A DNA stretch of 64,000 bases from JANNAT01 sp031384605 (GTDB taxonomy: Bacteria; Pseudomonadota; Alphaproteobacteria; Rhodobacterales; Rhodobacteraceae): the NCBI GenBank assembly GCA_031384605.1, contig JANNAT010000078.1, forward strand, positions 17,307 to 81,306. The letters run 5' to 3'. The notes below the pieces were generated by a model that saw only the letters and a program-made list of their open reading frames with translations, made no database searches and was not told the DNA's origin. The position numbers and the translations under genes were made by a program. Below, piece after piece: positions 9,094 through 17,937 of the stretch. Position 1 is the stretch's first letter, and each line of letters starts with the position of its first letter.

Positions 9094-10452
9094 ATGAGCA
9101 AATCTTCGCCAAATTTCACCTGCACCAACTGCGGGGCAGCACACGCCAAATGGATTGGCAAATGCGATGCCTGCGGTGCGTGGAATTCGATTATCGAAGA
9201 AATCCCGTTGTCGGCTGGCCCAAAAGCCTTGGGCAACAAGGGAAAATCCATCCCGCTGACCGATCTTGCGACGCAAAGTGCATCCCCGCCGCGTGCCAGT
9301 TCCGGTATTGACGAATTAGACCGGGTGTTGGGCGGCGGTTTGGTGCCGGCATCCGCCATTCTGGTGGGCGGTGATCCGGGGATCGGCAAATCGACATTGC
9401 TGTTGCAAGCGGCGGCCTCCTTTGCGCGCCACGGCGTCAAATGCATGTATATCTCTGGCGAAGAGGCCACCGCCCAAGTGCAGATGCGCGCCCAGCGGCT
9501 GGGGTTAACCGATGCGCCGGTCAGTCTGGGCGCGGAAACCAACCTGCGCGATATCCTGACCACGCTGGACAACGAACGCCCGGGTCTTGCCATCATCGAT
9601 TCGGTGCAAACCATGTGGCTGGATACCGTCGATTCCGCACCGGGTTCGGTATCCCAAGTGCGGGCGGCGGCGCATGAATTGGTCACCTTTGCAAAACGCC
9701 GGGGGGTAGCCGTGATCTTGGTGGGTCATGTCACCAAAGACGGCCAGATTGCGGGGCCGCGCGTGGTGGAACACATGGTCGATACGGTGCTGTATTTCGA
9801 AGGCGAACGCGGCCATCAGTTTCGCATCTTACGCGCGGTGAAAAACCGCTTTGGTCCGGCGGATGAGATTGGGGTGTTCGAGATGACCGGCGGCGGGTTG
9901 CAGCAGGTTACCAACCCCTCGGCACTGTTCTTGTCAGAACGCGGCGTGGCATCCCCCGGATCGGCAGTGTTTGCAGGCATCGAAGGCACGCGCCCGGTGT
10001 TGACCGAAATTCAGGCGCTGGTGGCACCCTCGCCACTGGGAACCCCGCGCCGCACGGTGGTGGGGCTGGATTCGGGACGGCTGTCGACCATTCTGGCGGT
10101 GCTGGAGGCACGCTGTGGCATCCCCTTTGCGGGCCTTGATGTATTCCTGAACGTGGCGGGCGGCATGCGAGTGACCGAACCTGCGGCCGATCTGGCGGTG
10201 GCGGCGGCGATCATATCGGCGCGCGAAGACGTGGCAATTCCGCCAGAGACGGTGTTATTCGGTGAAATCAGCCTGTCTGGCGCGCTGCGCCCGGTGGGTC
10301 AGACCGAAAACAGGTTGAAAGAAGCCGCAAAACTTGGTTTCTCACAGGCAATCGCACCCAAGGGTTCCAAACTTGGGTCGGTTGACGGTATGACAGTGCG
10401 GGAAATGCCCGATCTGACGGCCTTTGTCGGTGAGATGTTCGGGGCGGGTTGA
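9094..10452 (+). CDS. radA: DNA repair protein RadA (Sms)
   Basis: RadA is a RecA-like, DnaB-like helicase that helps branch migration in recombination repair. Domains in order are: an N-terminal zinc finger (CTNCG...CDACGAW, residues 8-30), a RecA-like ATPase with Walker A GGDPGIGKSTLL near residue 92, the RadA-specific KNRFG motif near residue 250, and a C-terminal Lon-protease-like domain from about residue 290 (GTPRRTVVGLDSGRLS, ISLSGALRPV). It has 452 residues and is complete. The stop overlaps a 14-base tandem repeat. Confidence 0.96.
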   Translation: MSKSSPNFTCTNCGAAHAKWIGKCDACGAWNSIIEEIPLSAGPKALGNKGKSIPLTDLATQSASPPRASSGIDELDRVLGGGLVPASAILVGGDPGIGKSTLLLQAAASFARHGVKCMYISGEEATAQVQMRAQRLGLTDAPVSLGAETNLRDILTTLDNERPGLAIIDSVQTMWLDTVDSAPGSVSQVRAAAHELVTFAKRRGVAVILVGHVTKDGQIAGPRVVEHMVDTVLYFEGERGHQFRILRAVKNRFGPADEIGVFEMTGGGLQQVTNPSALFLSERGVASPGSAVFAGIEGTRPVLTEIQALVAPSPLGTPRRTVVGLDSGRLSTILAVLEARCGIPFAGLDVFLNVAGGMRVTEPAADLAVAAAIISAREDVAIPPETVLFGEISLSGALRPVGQTENRLKEAAKLGFSQAIAPKGSKLGSVDGMTVREMPDLTAFVGEMFGAG

Positions 10453-10504
10453 TCGGGGCAGCTTGATTGGCGCAGGTTGATTGGCGCAGGTTGATTGGGG
10501 CGTA
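10449..10504 (+). repeat. Four tandem copies of a 14-base unit after radA
   Basis: The unit TTGATTGGCGCAGG is seen at 10463-10476 and 10477-10490 as exact copies. It is flanked by variants at 10449-10462 (TTGATCGGGGCAGC) and 10491-10504 (TTGATTGGGGCGTA). The first copy includes the radA stop codon. This is a short minisatellite in the radA-cvpA gap. Confidence 0.85.
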
Positions 10505-10558
10505 TTGACGCCTGACGGGAAATGCAAAGGCGGTTCAACGCCTTACGGGAGTGGACGA

Positions 10559-11161
10559 ATGGAAGGTTTTACCCTTGTAGACGCGGGCGTTGCGGGCATT
10601 ATTGTGCTGTCGGCGATCCTTGCCTATTCACGTGGCTTTGTGCGCGAGGCAATGGCCATCGTCGGCTGGGTTGGCGCGGCCTTTCTGGCCTTTCTGTTCG
10701 CCAAATCCGCGCAGCCTTTGGTCAAAGAACTGCCTGTTGTCGGTGATTTTCTGAAAGACAGTTGCGAATTGTCGATCATCGCCGCTTTTGCCGCCGTGTT
10801 TGCTGTGGGTCTTATTCTTGCGGCATTGTTTACGCCGCTGTTTTCCTCTGTCATCCAACGCTCGGCGTTGGGCGGGCTTGATCAGGGCCTGGGGTTTCTG
10901 TTTGGGGTGTTGCGCGGCATTTTGTTGGTTGGCGTGGCATTTCTGGTTTATGACCGCGCCGTCGCTGCAAACACCGTGCCAATGGTCGATAATTCGCGAT
11001 CTGCCAAGATATTCGCGTCGTTTCAAGCCAATATTGATGCCGCCGTGCCCACGGATGCGCCAAACTGGATTGTGTCGCGCTATACCGATTTGACCGCCGC
11101 CTGTGCAGCCCCGGCAGATGCCGCGCCAGCAGACCCTGCCCCCGTGGCCCCCGCAAACTAG
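10559..11161 (+). CDS. cvpA: CvpA family membrane protein
   Basis: CvpA is an inner-membrane protein found beside purF in many Proteobacteria and named for colicin V export; its molecular role is unknown. The start at 10559 (MEGFTLVDAGV) fits the family N-terminus, and TTACGGGAGTGG lies upstream as a ribosome site. Four hydrophobic segments are seen in about residues 5-160, with the typical YSRGFVREAMAIVGWVGAAF and GLDQGLGFLFGVLRG segments. The C-terminal 25 residues are an Ala/Pro-rich tail. purF follows after 76 bases, so a cvpA-purF unit is likely. Confidence 0.9.
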   Translation: MEGFTLVDAGVAGIIVLSAILAYSRGFVREAMAIVGWVGAAFLAFLFAKSAQPLVKELPVVGDFLKDSCELSIIAAFAAVFAVGLILAALFTPLFSSVIQRSALGGLDQGLGFLFGVLRGILLVGVAFLVYDRAVAANTVPMVDNSRSAKIFASFQANIDAAVPTDAPNWIVSRYTDLTAACAAPADAAPADPAPVAPAN

Positions 11162-11237
11162 GTCAATTCGGGGCGTGACACCCTTGCGCAATGCGCCTAA
11201 ACGGAAGGCGCAGTTTGAGCCCGGATTCGGAGACCCC

Positions 11238-12701
11238 ATGCAGCCCTTCTATGCCCACCCTTTCGACGACGATAAACTGAAAGAGGAATGCGGCGTTTTC
11301 GGTGTGATCGGCGTGGCAGATGCCGCCAATTTCGTGGCGCTAGGCTTGCACGCGCTGCAACATCGCGGCCAAGAGGCGGGCGGCATTGTCAGCCACGATC
11401 CCGAACACGGCTTTAACTCGGCCCGCCGCTTTGGCTATGTGCGCGACAATTTCACCAACGCCGATGTGATGCAAACCCTGCCGGGGCCATTGGCCATTGG
11501 CCATGTGCGCTATTCCACGGCTGGGTCAAAAGGGGCCACCGCGATCCGCGATGTGCAGCCGTTCTTTGGTGAATTTTCAATGGGGGGTGCGGCGATTGCG
11601 CATAACGGCAATCTGACCAATGCCACCGCGTTGCGCCGCGAATTGATCGAACGCGGCTCGATCTTTCAATCGTCATCCGACAGCGAATGCATCATCCATC
11701 TGATGGCGCGCTCGATCCAATCCAACATCTCAGAACGCATCAAAGACGCTTTGCGCCGGGTCGAAGGCGCGTTTTCCATCGTGGCAATGACGCGCACCAA
11801 ACTGATCGGGGTGCGCGATCCTTTGGGCGTGCGGCCACTGGTGCTGGGCCGGATTGGTGACAACGCCTGGGCGCTGGCATCGGAAACCTGCGCGCTTGAT
11901 ATCATCGGTGCCGAGTTTATCCGTGAGATTGAGCCGGGCGAAATGGTGGTTATCGAAGACGGCAAGGTGAATTCCACCCGCCCCTTTGCCCCCGCCAAAT
12001 CGCGGTTCTGCATTTTTGAACACGTCTATTTCAGCCGCCCCGACAGCATTCAGGGCGGCCGTTCGGTGTATGAAACCCGTCGTCAAATTGGCGTGGAACT
12101 GGCGCGCGAAGCCCCGGTTGATGCCGATCTGGTGTGCCCGGTGCCAGACAGTGGCACGCCTGCCGCGATTGGATATTCTCAGGAATCCGGCATTCCTTAT
12201 GCGATGGGCATCATCCGCAACCAATATATGGGCCGCACGTTTATTGAACCGACGGAATCCATCCGCAACATGGGCGTGCGCCTGAAGCTGAACGTCAACC
12301 GCGCGCTGATCAAAGGCAAACGGGTAATCTTGGTCGACGATTCCGTTGTGCGCGGCACCACCAGCCGCAAGATCAAAGACATGATCCTTGAGGCGGGCGC
12401 GGCAGAGGTGCATTTTCGCATAGCCAGCCCCCCCACCGCGTGGCCATGTTTTTACGGGGTTGATACGCCAGAGCGGTCAAAGCTGCTGGCGGCGTCGATG
12501 AACGAAGAAGAAATGCGCCAGTGGATCGGGGTTAACAGTCTGAAGTTCATCTCGCTTGACGGGCTTTACCGTGCGGCAGGTGAGGCGCAGGGCCGCAACA
12601 ATGATCAGCCACAATACTGCGACGCGTGTTTTTCCGGCGAGTACCCGGTGGTGCCCGCCGACAAGATCGCCGAAGGGTTCCAGATGAAGGCGGCGGAATG
12701 A
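11238..12701 (+). CDS. purF: Amidophosphoribosyltransferase
   Basis: The enzyme makes phosphoribosylamine from PRPP and glutamine, the first committed step of purine synthesis. With the start at 11238 (MQPFYAHPF) the nucleophile is Cys18 in EECGVFGV, so a short propeptide would be cut off as in the B. subtilis type. The glutaminase domain covers residues 18-250. The PRPP motif VILVDDSVVRGTTS lies near residue 370. Cysteines in FCIFEHVYF, PCFYGVD and CDACFSGEYP fit an iron-sulfur cluster form. It has 487 residues, a normal length. DUF1801 starts directly after the stop. Confidence 0.96.
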   Translation: MQPFYAHPFDDDKLKEECGVFGVIGVADAANFVALGLHALQHRGQEAGGIVSHDPEHGFNSARRFGYVRDNFTNADVMQTLPGPLAIGHVRYSTAGSKGATAIRDVQPFFGEFSMGGAAIAHNGNLTNATALRRELIERGSIFQSSSDSECIIHLMARSIQSNISERIKDALRRVEGAFSIVAMTRTKLIGVRDPLGVRPLVLGRIGDNAWALASETCALDIIGAEFIREIEPGEMVVIEDGKVNSTRPFAPAKSRFCIFEHVYFSRPDSIQGGRSVYETRRQIGVELAREAPVDADLVCPVPDSGTPAAIGYSQESGIPYAMGIIRNQYMGRTFIEPTESIRNMGVRLKLNVNRALIKGKRVILVDDSVVRGTTSRKIKDMILEAGAAEVHFRIASPPTAWPCFYGVDTPERSKLLAASMNEEEMRQWIGVNSLKFISLDGLYRAAGEAQGRNNDQPQYCDACFSGEYPVVPADKIAEGFQMKAAE

Positions 12702-13052
12702 ATGGACGCGGTGGACGGCTATATCTCCGCCCAATCGCCGGCGTACCTGGCTGCCTTGCAAACCCTGCGCGCGCAGCTGATCGCCCTGCCGCCGGGCCAT
12801 ATCGAATGCATCAGCTATGCAATGCCCGGCCTGCGCCAGCCGATTCCAAACGGTAAAATGGTTGCAGGCTATGCCGCCTTTACCCACCGCCTCGGCCTTT
12901 ACCCGCATTCCGGTAACATCATCCCGCTTATCGACTGCAGCCCCTTCAAAACCTCAAAATCGGGGGTGCTTTTTACCCCCGACAGCCCCCTTCCCGTAAC
13001 GCTTATTGAACGCATTATTCGCGCCCGCCAAGCCGAGTTGCGCGCCAAATGA
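12702..13052 (+). CDS. DUF1801 (YdhG-like) domain protein
   Basis: A small 116-residue protein with the fold shared by DUF1801/YjbR/CyaY-like domains, whose role is unknown. The family pattern is present: a short helix with YLAALQTLRAQLIALPPG, then ECISYAMPGLR, GYAAFTHRLGLYPHSG, and a C-terminal LPVTLIERIIRARQAEL helix. The ATG at 12702 follows the purF stop with no gap, and the stop overlaps the next gene's start (ATGA at 13049), so purF, this gene and the following one seem co-translated. Confidence 0.8.
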   Translation: MDAVDGYISAQSPAYLAALQTLRAQLIALPPGHIECISYAMPGLRQPIPNGKMVAGYAAFTHRLGLYPHSGNIIPLIDCSPFKTSKSGVLFTPDSPLPVTLIERIIRARQAELRAK

Positions 13053-13594
13053 CCCAAGTGTTTGTGCTTTGCACCGGGCGGTGCGGCTCTACCACGTTCG
13101 CGGCTGCTGCGGCCCACGCCACCAATTTCACCGCAGGTCACGAAACCCGCACCCACCTGTTGGGGCCCAATCGATTAGCTTATCCCCCCCGCCATATTGA
13201 AATCGACAACCGCCTTGCGTGGTGGACGGGCCGCCTTGACGCCACTTTTGGCGACGTGCCCCATTACGTTCACCTCACGCGCAACCGCGCCGAAGTGGCC
13301 CGGTCTTTTGTCGCCCGCAAAGGCTATGGCCTGATCAAAGCCTACCGCGCAACGCTGCTGTGCAACCTTGATCTGCGTGCGCCCAGAACCGATATCACCG
13401 CGATTGCCGAAGACATGATTGACACCGTCACCGCCAACATCACCCACTTCTTGCGCGATAAAACCAAAGTGATGCAGGTCCGCATGGAAACCATTGATCA
13501 AGATTTCCCGGCCTTCTGGCACTGGATCGGCGCGCAAGGCGATCTGTCCGCCGCGATGGCCGAATGGCAAACCCGCCACAATGCCTCTGAATAA
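13049..13594 (+). CDS. Sulfotransferase-like P-loop protein
   Basis: The N-terminus VFVLCTGRCGSTTF (residues 4-17) fits the phosphosulfate-binding loop of PAPS-dependent sulfotransferases. HLTRNRAEVARSF near residue 75 resembles the second (3'-phosphate) motif RDPxxxxxS. At 181 residues it is shorter than most sulfotransferases, so it may be a minimal member or act on another nucleotide. Acceptor unknown. It overlaps the DUF1801 gene by four bases. No signal peptide is seen. Confidence 0.65.
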   Translation: MTQVFVLCTGRCGSTTFAAAAAHATNFTAGHETRTHLLGPNRLAYPPRHIEIDNRLAWWTGRLDATFGDVPHYVHLTRNRAEVARSFVARKGYGLIKAYRATLLCNLDLRAPRTDITAIAEDMIDTVTANITHFLRDKTKVMQVRMETIDQDFPAFWHWIGAQGDLSAAMAEWQTRHNASE

Positions 13595-13642
13595 TCCAAT
13601 GCCATAAACCAACGCAGTAACCAACAAACCCCCGCGCCAACT

Positions 13643-13670
13643 TTCATACTGGCACAAGTATCCCCACCAA
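13643..13670 (+). repeat. Dispersed intergenic repeat, divergent copy
   Basis: TTTCATACTGGCACAAGTATCC resembles the TTTCATTTTGGC.(T/C)AAATACTCC copies at 3361 and 19501 with several changes. It lies in the gap before the SDR gene. Confidence 0.4.
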
Positions 13671-13708
13671 AGGCTTTGCCTTGTGCCGCCCACGCCGAAG
13701 GAACAACA

Positions 13709-14365
13709 ATGAGCAACCGCATCGCCTTAATCACCGGCGCATCCCGTGGCCTTGGGGCGGCGATGGCCGAACAATTGGCCTTGCGCGGCTGGCATGTCGT
13801 TGCGGTGGCACGCACGGTTGGTGGGTTGGAAGAGCTGGACGACCGGGTGAAAGCCAATGGTTTGCCGGGGGCTGGCACGTTAACTCTGGCGCCAATGGAC
13901 GTGTGCAACGACAACGCGATGCAGCATCTGTGCCTGAACCTTCATAATCGTTGGGGTGGCATAAACCTATGGGTTCACACGGCAATTCACGCGGCCCCCT
14001 TGGCACCTGCAGGGTCGATGGACGTCAAGGATTGGGATAAATCCATTGCCACCAATGTGCGCGCCACGGGGGTGCTGATCCCCTTGGTGGAACCGTTGTT
14101 GCGGGCGGGCGCGGGCGCTGCGATGTTTTTTGATGATCCACGAGCAGGGGCGAAGTTCTTTGGTGCGTATGGCGCGACCAAATCAGCACAAATTGCGCTT
14201 GCCGGGTCTTGGTCAGCCGAGTCGATCAAAATTGGCCCGCGCGTGATGATCGCAACACCGCCACCAATGCCCACAGCCACCCGCGCGCGGTTCTTTCCGG
14301 GCGAAGACCGCACAGCGCTGACACATCCGCGCGATGTGGCAACGGCGCTGTTGGTTCAGATCTGA
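13709..14365 (+). CDS. Short-chain dehydrogenase/reductase (SDR)
   Basis: A classical SDR of 218 residues. The cofactor loop is TGASRGLG (residues 9-16) and the catalytic pair is in YGATKSAQ near residue 155. The usual NNAG is replaced by VHTAIHA, so the Asn of the second motif is missing or shifted, and the substrate cannot be told. The start at 13709 (MSNRIALITG) has GAAGGAAC upstream; an earlier Met in the frame lacks family likeness. It is convergent with the PLP lyase downstream, with palindromes between them. Confidence 0.8.
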   Translation: MSNRIALITGASRGLGAAMAEQLALRGWHVVAVARTVGGLEELDDRVKANGLPGAGTLTLAPMDVCNDNAMQHLCLNLHNRWGGINLWVHTAIHAAPLAPAGSMDVKDWDKSIATNVRATGVLIPLVEPLLRAGAGAAMFFDDPRAGAKFFGAYGATKSAQIALAGSWSAESIKIGPRVMIATPPPMPTATRARFFPGEDRTALTHPRDVATALLVQI

Positions 14366-14374
14366 CACCAGCCC

Positions 14375-14418
14375 CAAATTTTTTCAAAAAAATTTGCAAA
14401 ATTCTTCGAAGAATTTTG
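14375..14418. terminator. Paired palindromes between convergent genes
   Basis: A perfect 22-base palindrome lies at 14397-14418 (CAAAATTCTTCGAAGAATTTTG). Just before it is a near-palindrome of A and T runs (AAATTTTTTCAAAAAAATTT). T-runs occur on both strands, so this can end transcripts from the SDR on the plus strand and the lyase on the minus strand. Confidence 0.65.
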
Positions 14419-14435
14419 GTTTGTTGGAGCAACGT

Positions 14436-15539
14436 TTAGTTTAATGCCGCCGAAATCGCCTGCCACAACGGCTCAACCGGTTCCAACCCAACCGACAACC
14501 GGATGAATCCCGGGGCCACTGCGTCGCCCCAGCGCGCGCGGCGCTCGCCCGATGTGTGGGTGGACCCAAAGCTGGTCGATTGCGCGATCAGCGGGCAGGT
14601 TGACAAGAACCGCTCGGCGGCCTGAGCCGATGCCATATCGAACCCGATCAGAAAACCGAACCCCGTCATTTGTTGTGCTGCAATCGCATGCGATGGGTCC
14701 GATTTCAGCCCCGGATACCGCACATTCGACACGCGGTTATCGCCCGCCAACCGCTGCGCTATCACCCCAGCCGAGGCGCACATCCGTTCCAACCGCACGT
14801 CCAGCGTTTCAATTCCGCGGTGCACCAGCCACGCCTCAAACGATCCGGGCACCGCCCCCGACAGCCTGCGCCAATCACGCACGCGCTGAATGAACGCAGG
14901 ATCACGCGACGCCACATGGCCAAACAGCACGTCCGAATGCCCCGCAGGCGCTTTGGTATCGGCCGCGACCACCACATCCGCCCCCAGATCAAACGGGCGC
15001 TGCAACAGCGGCGTCATCGTGGTGTTATCCACCATCACAATTGCCCCTGCCGCATGCGCGCGGGCACTGACGGCGGCAATATCGCAAACATCCAGACCGG
15101 GGTTCGACGGGGTTTCGATGTAAACCACCGCCGCCCCGGTCATATCGGCCGCCGCAATATCGTGGGTGGCCACTTGCACCACGTCCACCCCATAAGTCGC
15201 CAGCACCTGATCGGCCAGCAGCCGCGTGACGTAATATCCATCCGCCGGGATGAGCACCCGCTTACCCGCCGCTAACCCCGCAAACAAAGCCGCCGAAATC
15301 GCCGCCATGCCAGACGGAAACGCCACGCATTCGGCGTCTTCCAACAGACCCAATTGCGCCTCCAACGCCTCCCATGTTGGCATGCCTGATCTGCCATAGA
15401 CATGGCTTAAACCCGCCACATCGGGGCTGTGATAAGTGGCCGAACTGACAATCCCCGCCACCACCGGATCACCGGGGTTCAGGGTTTGGGTGCGGTGGTG
15501 CAGCATCGCGGCAAAGCGCGCTTGGGCGGTGATATCCAT
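14436..15539 (-). CDS. PLP-dependent Cys/Met metabolism lyase (cystathionine lyase family)
   Basis: A 367-residue fold type I PLP enzyme of the trans-sulfuration family. It has YGRSGMPTWEALEAQL, FPSGMAAISAALF, the Asp of VDNTTMTPLL that holds the PLP ring, and the Schiff-base Lys in AADTKAPAGHSD near residue 198 (the family usually has S.TKY..GHSD). C-terminal GFIRLSVGLEPVE contains the carboxylate Arg. It could be a cystathionine gamma/beta-lyase or a lyase for a methylated sulfur compound. It is the last gene of the long minus-strand catabolic run, 9 bases after the dehydrogenase, so its substrate may relate to that pathway rather than to methionine synthesis. Confidence 0.85.
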   Translation of the reverse strand: MDITAQARFAAMLHHRTQTLNPGDPVVAGIVSSATYHSPDVAGLSHVYGRSGMPTWEALEAQLGLLEDAECVAFPSGMAAISAALFAGLAAGKRVLIPADGYYVTRLLADQVLATYGVDVVQVATHDIAAADMTGAAVVYIETPSNPGLDVCDIAAVSARAHAAGAIVMVDNTTMTPLLQRPFDLGADVVVAADTKAPAGHSDVLFGHVASRDPAFIQRVRDWRRLSGAVPGSFEAWLVHRGIETLDVRLERMCASAGVIAQRLAGDNRVSNVRYPGLKSDPSHAIAAQQMTGFGFLIGFDMASAQAAERFLSTCPLIAQSTSFGSTHTSGERRARWGDAVAPGFIRLSVGLEPVEPLWQAISAALN

Positions 15540-15548
15540 CGCGCAGAC

Positions 15549-16448
15549 CTATTCCAACCGCGCCGGGAAACCGTCGGCGCGCAGATCGGTGTGCAGCAAA
15601 TCTTCCAGCAATTTGGCGATCATCGGCGATTGCGCCTCGCCGCCATACGCCGCTTTTGCTGCGATATAGGTTTGGTTTGTGGCCGAAGCCAACTCCAACG
15701 GCACGCCAAATTCACGGCCAAAGCCCAAAGCAAAGCCAAGGTCTTTCAGCGCCAGATCAATGTTGAAGGCAATGTCATAAGACCCGTTCAATATCAGCGC
15801 GCCTTCGGTTTCATGCACGAAAGAATTGCCCGAAGACGCGGCAACCGCCTGCCACGCCTGCCCCAGATCAAGCCCGCCGCGCTTGGCCAGCATCAGCGCC
15901 TCACCACAGGCTTTCAAGTGGATAAAGGCCAGCATATTGGTGATAACCTTGATGATACATGACGCGCCCAAAGGGCCCATGTGAAAGATCTTGTCGCCCA
16001 TCGCCGCCATTGCCTTGTGGTGCAGATCGAACAGATCCTTGTCGCCGCCCGCCAGCATTGTGATCTTGCCCTGATAGGCCAGATGCACGCCGCCTGTGAC
16101 CGGCAGCTCCATCATCCGCACGCCCGCATCGCCCGCAACCGCCGCCAGACGCAACACCTCGTCCCGGCCCAGCGTTGACATCTCAACCCAAGATGCGCCC
16201 TTTTGCATATGCGGCAGAATACTGCGCAACACCCGTTCCGATACCGCAGGGGACGGCAGGCACGTGATCACATGATCCACCGATGCCGCCAGTTCTTCGG
16301 CACTGTTGGCCAAGACCGCGCCATTGGCCACCAAAGGGGCGGCAAGGGCGGGGTTCAGGTCATAAACCGTTACCGCAAAGCCGTCTTTAAGCAGACAACC
16401 AGCGCAAGCGGCCCCCAGATTGCCAAGGCCGATATATCCGTAATGCAT
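15549..16448 (-). CDS. 3-hydroxyisobutyrate dehydrogenase-like NAD(P) oxidoreductase
   Basis: A beta-hydroxyacid dehydrogenase of 299 residues. The N-terminal nucleotide loop is GYIGLGNLGAACAG (residues 4-17), then ITCLPSPAVSERVL, the substrate motif region ELPVTGGVHLAYQGKITMLAGG near residues 118-140, and the catalytic Lys in GASCIIKVITNML near residue 170. Members reduce or oxidise 3-hydroxyisobutyrate, tartronate semialdehyde, glyoxylate and related acids. It follows the aldehyde dehydrogenase by 51 bases, so it may handle a hydroxyacid or semialdehyde from the same pathway. Exact substrate unknown. Confidence 0.82.
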   Translation of the reverse strand: MHYGYIGLGNLGAACAGCLLKDGFAVTVYDLNPALAAPLVANGAVLANSAEELAASVDHVITCLPSPAVSERVLRSILPHMQKGASWVEMSTLGRDEVLRLAAVAGDAGVRMMELPVTGGVHLAYQGKITMLAGGDKDLFDLHHKAMAAMGDKIFHMGPLGASCIIKVITNMLAFIHLKACGEALMLAKRGGLDLGQAWQAVAASSGNSFVHETEGALILNGSYDIAFNIDLALKDLGFALGFGREFGVPLELASATNQTYIAAKAAYGGEAQSPMIAKLLEDLLHTDLRADGFPARLE

Positions 16449-16499
16449 GATATCCCCGTAAAGTTTAGGGGCGGCACATTGCGCCGCCCCGGTATTGCC

Positions 16500-17930
16500 T
16501 TATGCGCCGTAGCCGACGATGCCCTTGATTTCGCAGAAATCATGGATACCCCAGTCGGCATATTCGCGCCCGTTACCCGATTGTTTATAGCCGCCAAACG
16601 GTGCCGACGTATCCCAATCGGGATAGTTCAGGTTCACTGTGCCCGCGCGCAGCCGCCGCGCGATGGGCCTCGCATCTTCCACCGGCCCCGCCACATAGGC
16701 GGCAAGCCCATAGATTGAATCATTGGCCATCCGCACCGCGTCATCCACCGTGTCATAGGCCAGCACCGACAATACCGGGCCAAAGATTTCTTCCTTGGAA
16801 ATCGTCATCTCATTTTGCACATCGGCAAAGATCGTCGGCTTGCAGAACCAGCCGCGATTCAATCCCGCAGGGCGGCCCAATCCGCCCGTGACCAACGTGG
16901 CCCCTTCGTCAATGCCGGTCTGGATCAGGCGTTGCACCTTGTCGAACTGCACTTTGGAAATCAGCGGCCCCATCGTGGTGCCATCCGCAAGTGGATCACC
17001 GGGCACAATCGCCTCGGCTGTAGCTTTTGCCACAGCCAAGGCCGCCGCCTGCTGGCTGCGGTGCACGAACATCCGGGTCGGCGCGTCGCAAGATTGCCCG
17101 GTGTTCGACATGATCGCGTTGACGCCCGCCGCAACCGCGGCCGCCAGATCGGCATTCGGCAAGATGATATTGGCCGATTTGCCGCCCATTTCCTGCGCCA
17201 CCCGTTTGACCGTGGGGGCCGCTGCCGCCGCAATCAACGTGCCCGCGCGGGTGGACCCGGTGAAAGACACCATGTCCACTTCGGGGTGCGACGTGATGCG
17301 GGTGCCCACGCCGGGGCCATCGCCATTGACCAGATTGAACACGCCCGCAGGCACCCCCGCCGCGTGGCACACTTCGGCAAACAGCACGCCAGACAAAGGG
17401 GCAATTTCGGATGGCTTCAAAATCATCGTGCAACCCGCCACCAAGGCGGGGGCCACTTTGCAGGCAATCTGGTTCATTGGCCAGTTCCACGGCGTGATCA
17501 GCGCGCAAACCCCGATGCCTTCATGCACGATCCGCGTGGTGCCACGAGAATATTCCCACGCCATTTCTTCGGCGGCCTTTATCGTCGCCTCAATATGCAC
17601 CTGCCCCGCCCAGAATTGGGCGTTGCGCGCCCAATCCATCGGTGCGCCCATCTCGGTTGACATGGCTGCGGCAAAATCCTCGGCGCGGCTGTTATAGACT
17701 TCCAAAATCCGCTTCAGCAGCGCGATGCGGTCGGCAACCGGCGTCACCGTCCAGCCATCAAACGCCGCCCGTGCTGCCATGATGGCGCGGTCGGCATCGT
17801 CATTGTTGCCCATCGCCACTTGCGCCACAATCTCTTCGGTTGCGGGGTTTTCCACCCCGATGCGGGCCTTTGACAGCGGTTCAACCCACGCGCCATTGAT
17901 GTAGAATTTGGTCATATTGGCAGAGATCAT
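16500..17930 (-). CDS. NAD-dependent aldehyde dehydrogenase
   Basis: A 476-residue ALDH that oxidises an aldehyde to an acid. It shows the cofactor loop FTGSTRAGTLIAAAAA, the catalytic Glu in QEMGGKSANIILP near residue 255, the nucleophile Cys in NTGQSCDAPTRM near residue 290 and EIFGPVLSVL near residue 385. The start at 17930 (MISANMTKF) is chosen because GAGG lies five to eight bases upstream; a second Met at 17915 lacks a site. It lies eight bases after the MttB-family gene, so the two are in one operon. It may oxidise an aldehyde released when a quaternary amine is cleaved. Confidence 0.88.
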   Translation of the reverse strand: MISANMTKFYINGAWVEPLSKARIGVENPATEEIVAQVAMGNNDDADRAIMAARAAFDGWTVTPVADRIALLKRILEVYNSRAEDFAAAMSTEMGAPMDWARNAQFWAGQVHIEATIKAAEEMAWEYSRGTTRIVHEGIGVCALITPWNWPMNQIACKVAPALVAGCTMILKPSEIAPLSGVLFAEVCHAAGVPAGVFNLVNGDGPGVGTRITSHPEVDMVSFTGSTRAGTLIAAAAAPTVKRVAQEMGGKSANIILPNADLAAAVAAGVNAIMSNTGQSCDAPTRMFVHRSQQAAALAVAKATAEAIVPGDPLADGTTMGPLISKVQFDKVQRLIQTGIDEGATLVTGGLGRPAGLNRGWFCKPTIFADVQNEMTISKEEIFGPVLSVLAYDTVDDAVRMANDSIYGLAAYVAGPVEDARPIARRLRAGTVNLNYPDWDTSAPFGGYKQSGNGREYADWGIHDFCEIKGIVGYGA

Positions 17931-17937
17931 CGGGGCC

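Noticed and set aside
10449..10504. CRISPR-like array
   Set aside because: Units are 14 bases with no spacers and no cas genes are near; it is a plain tandem repeat.
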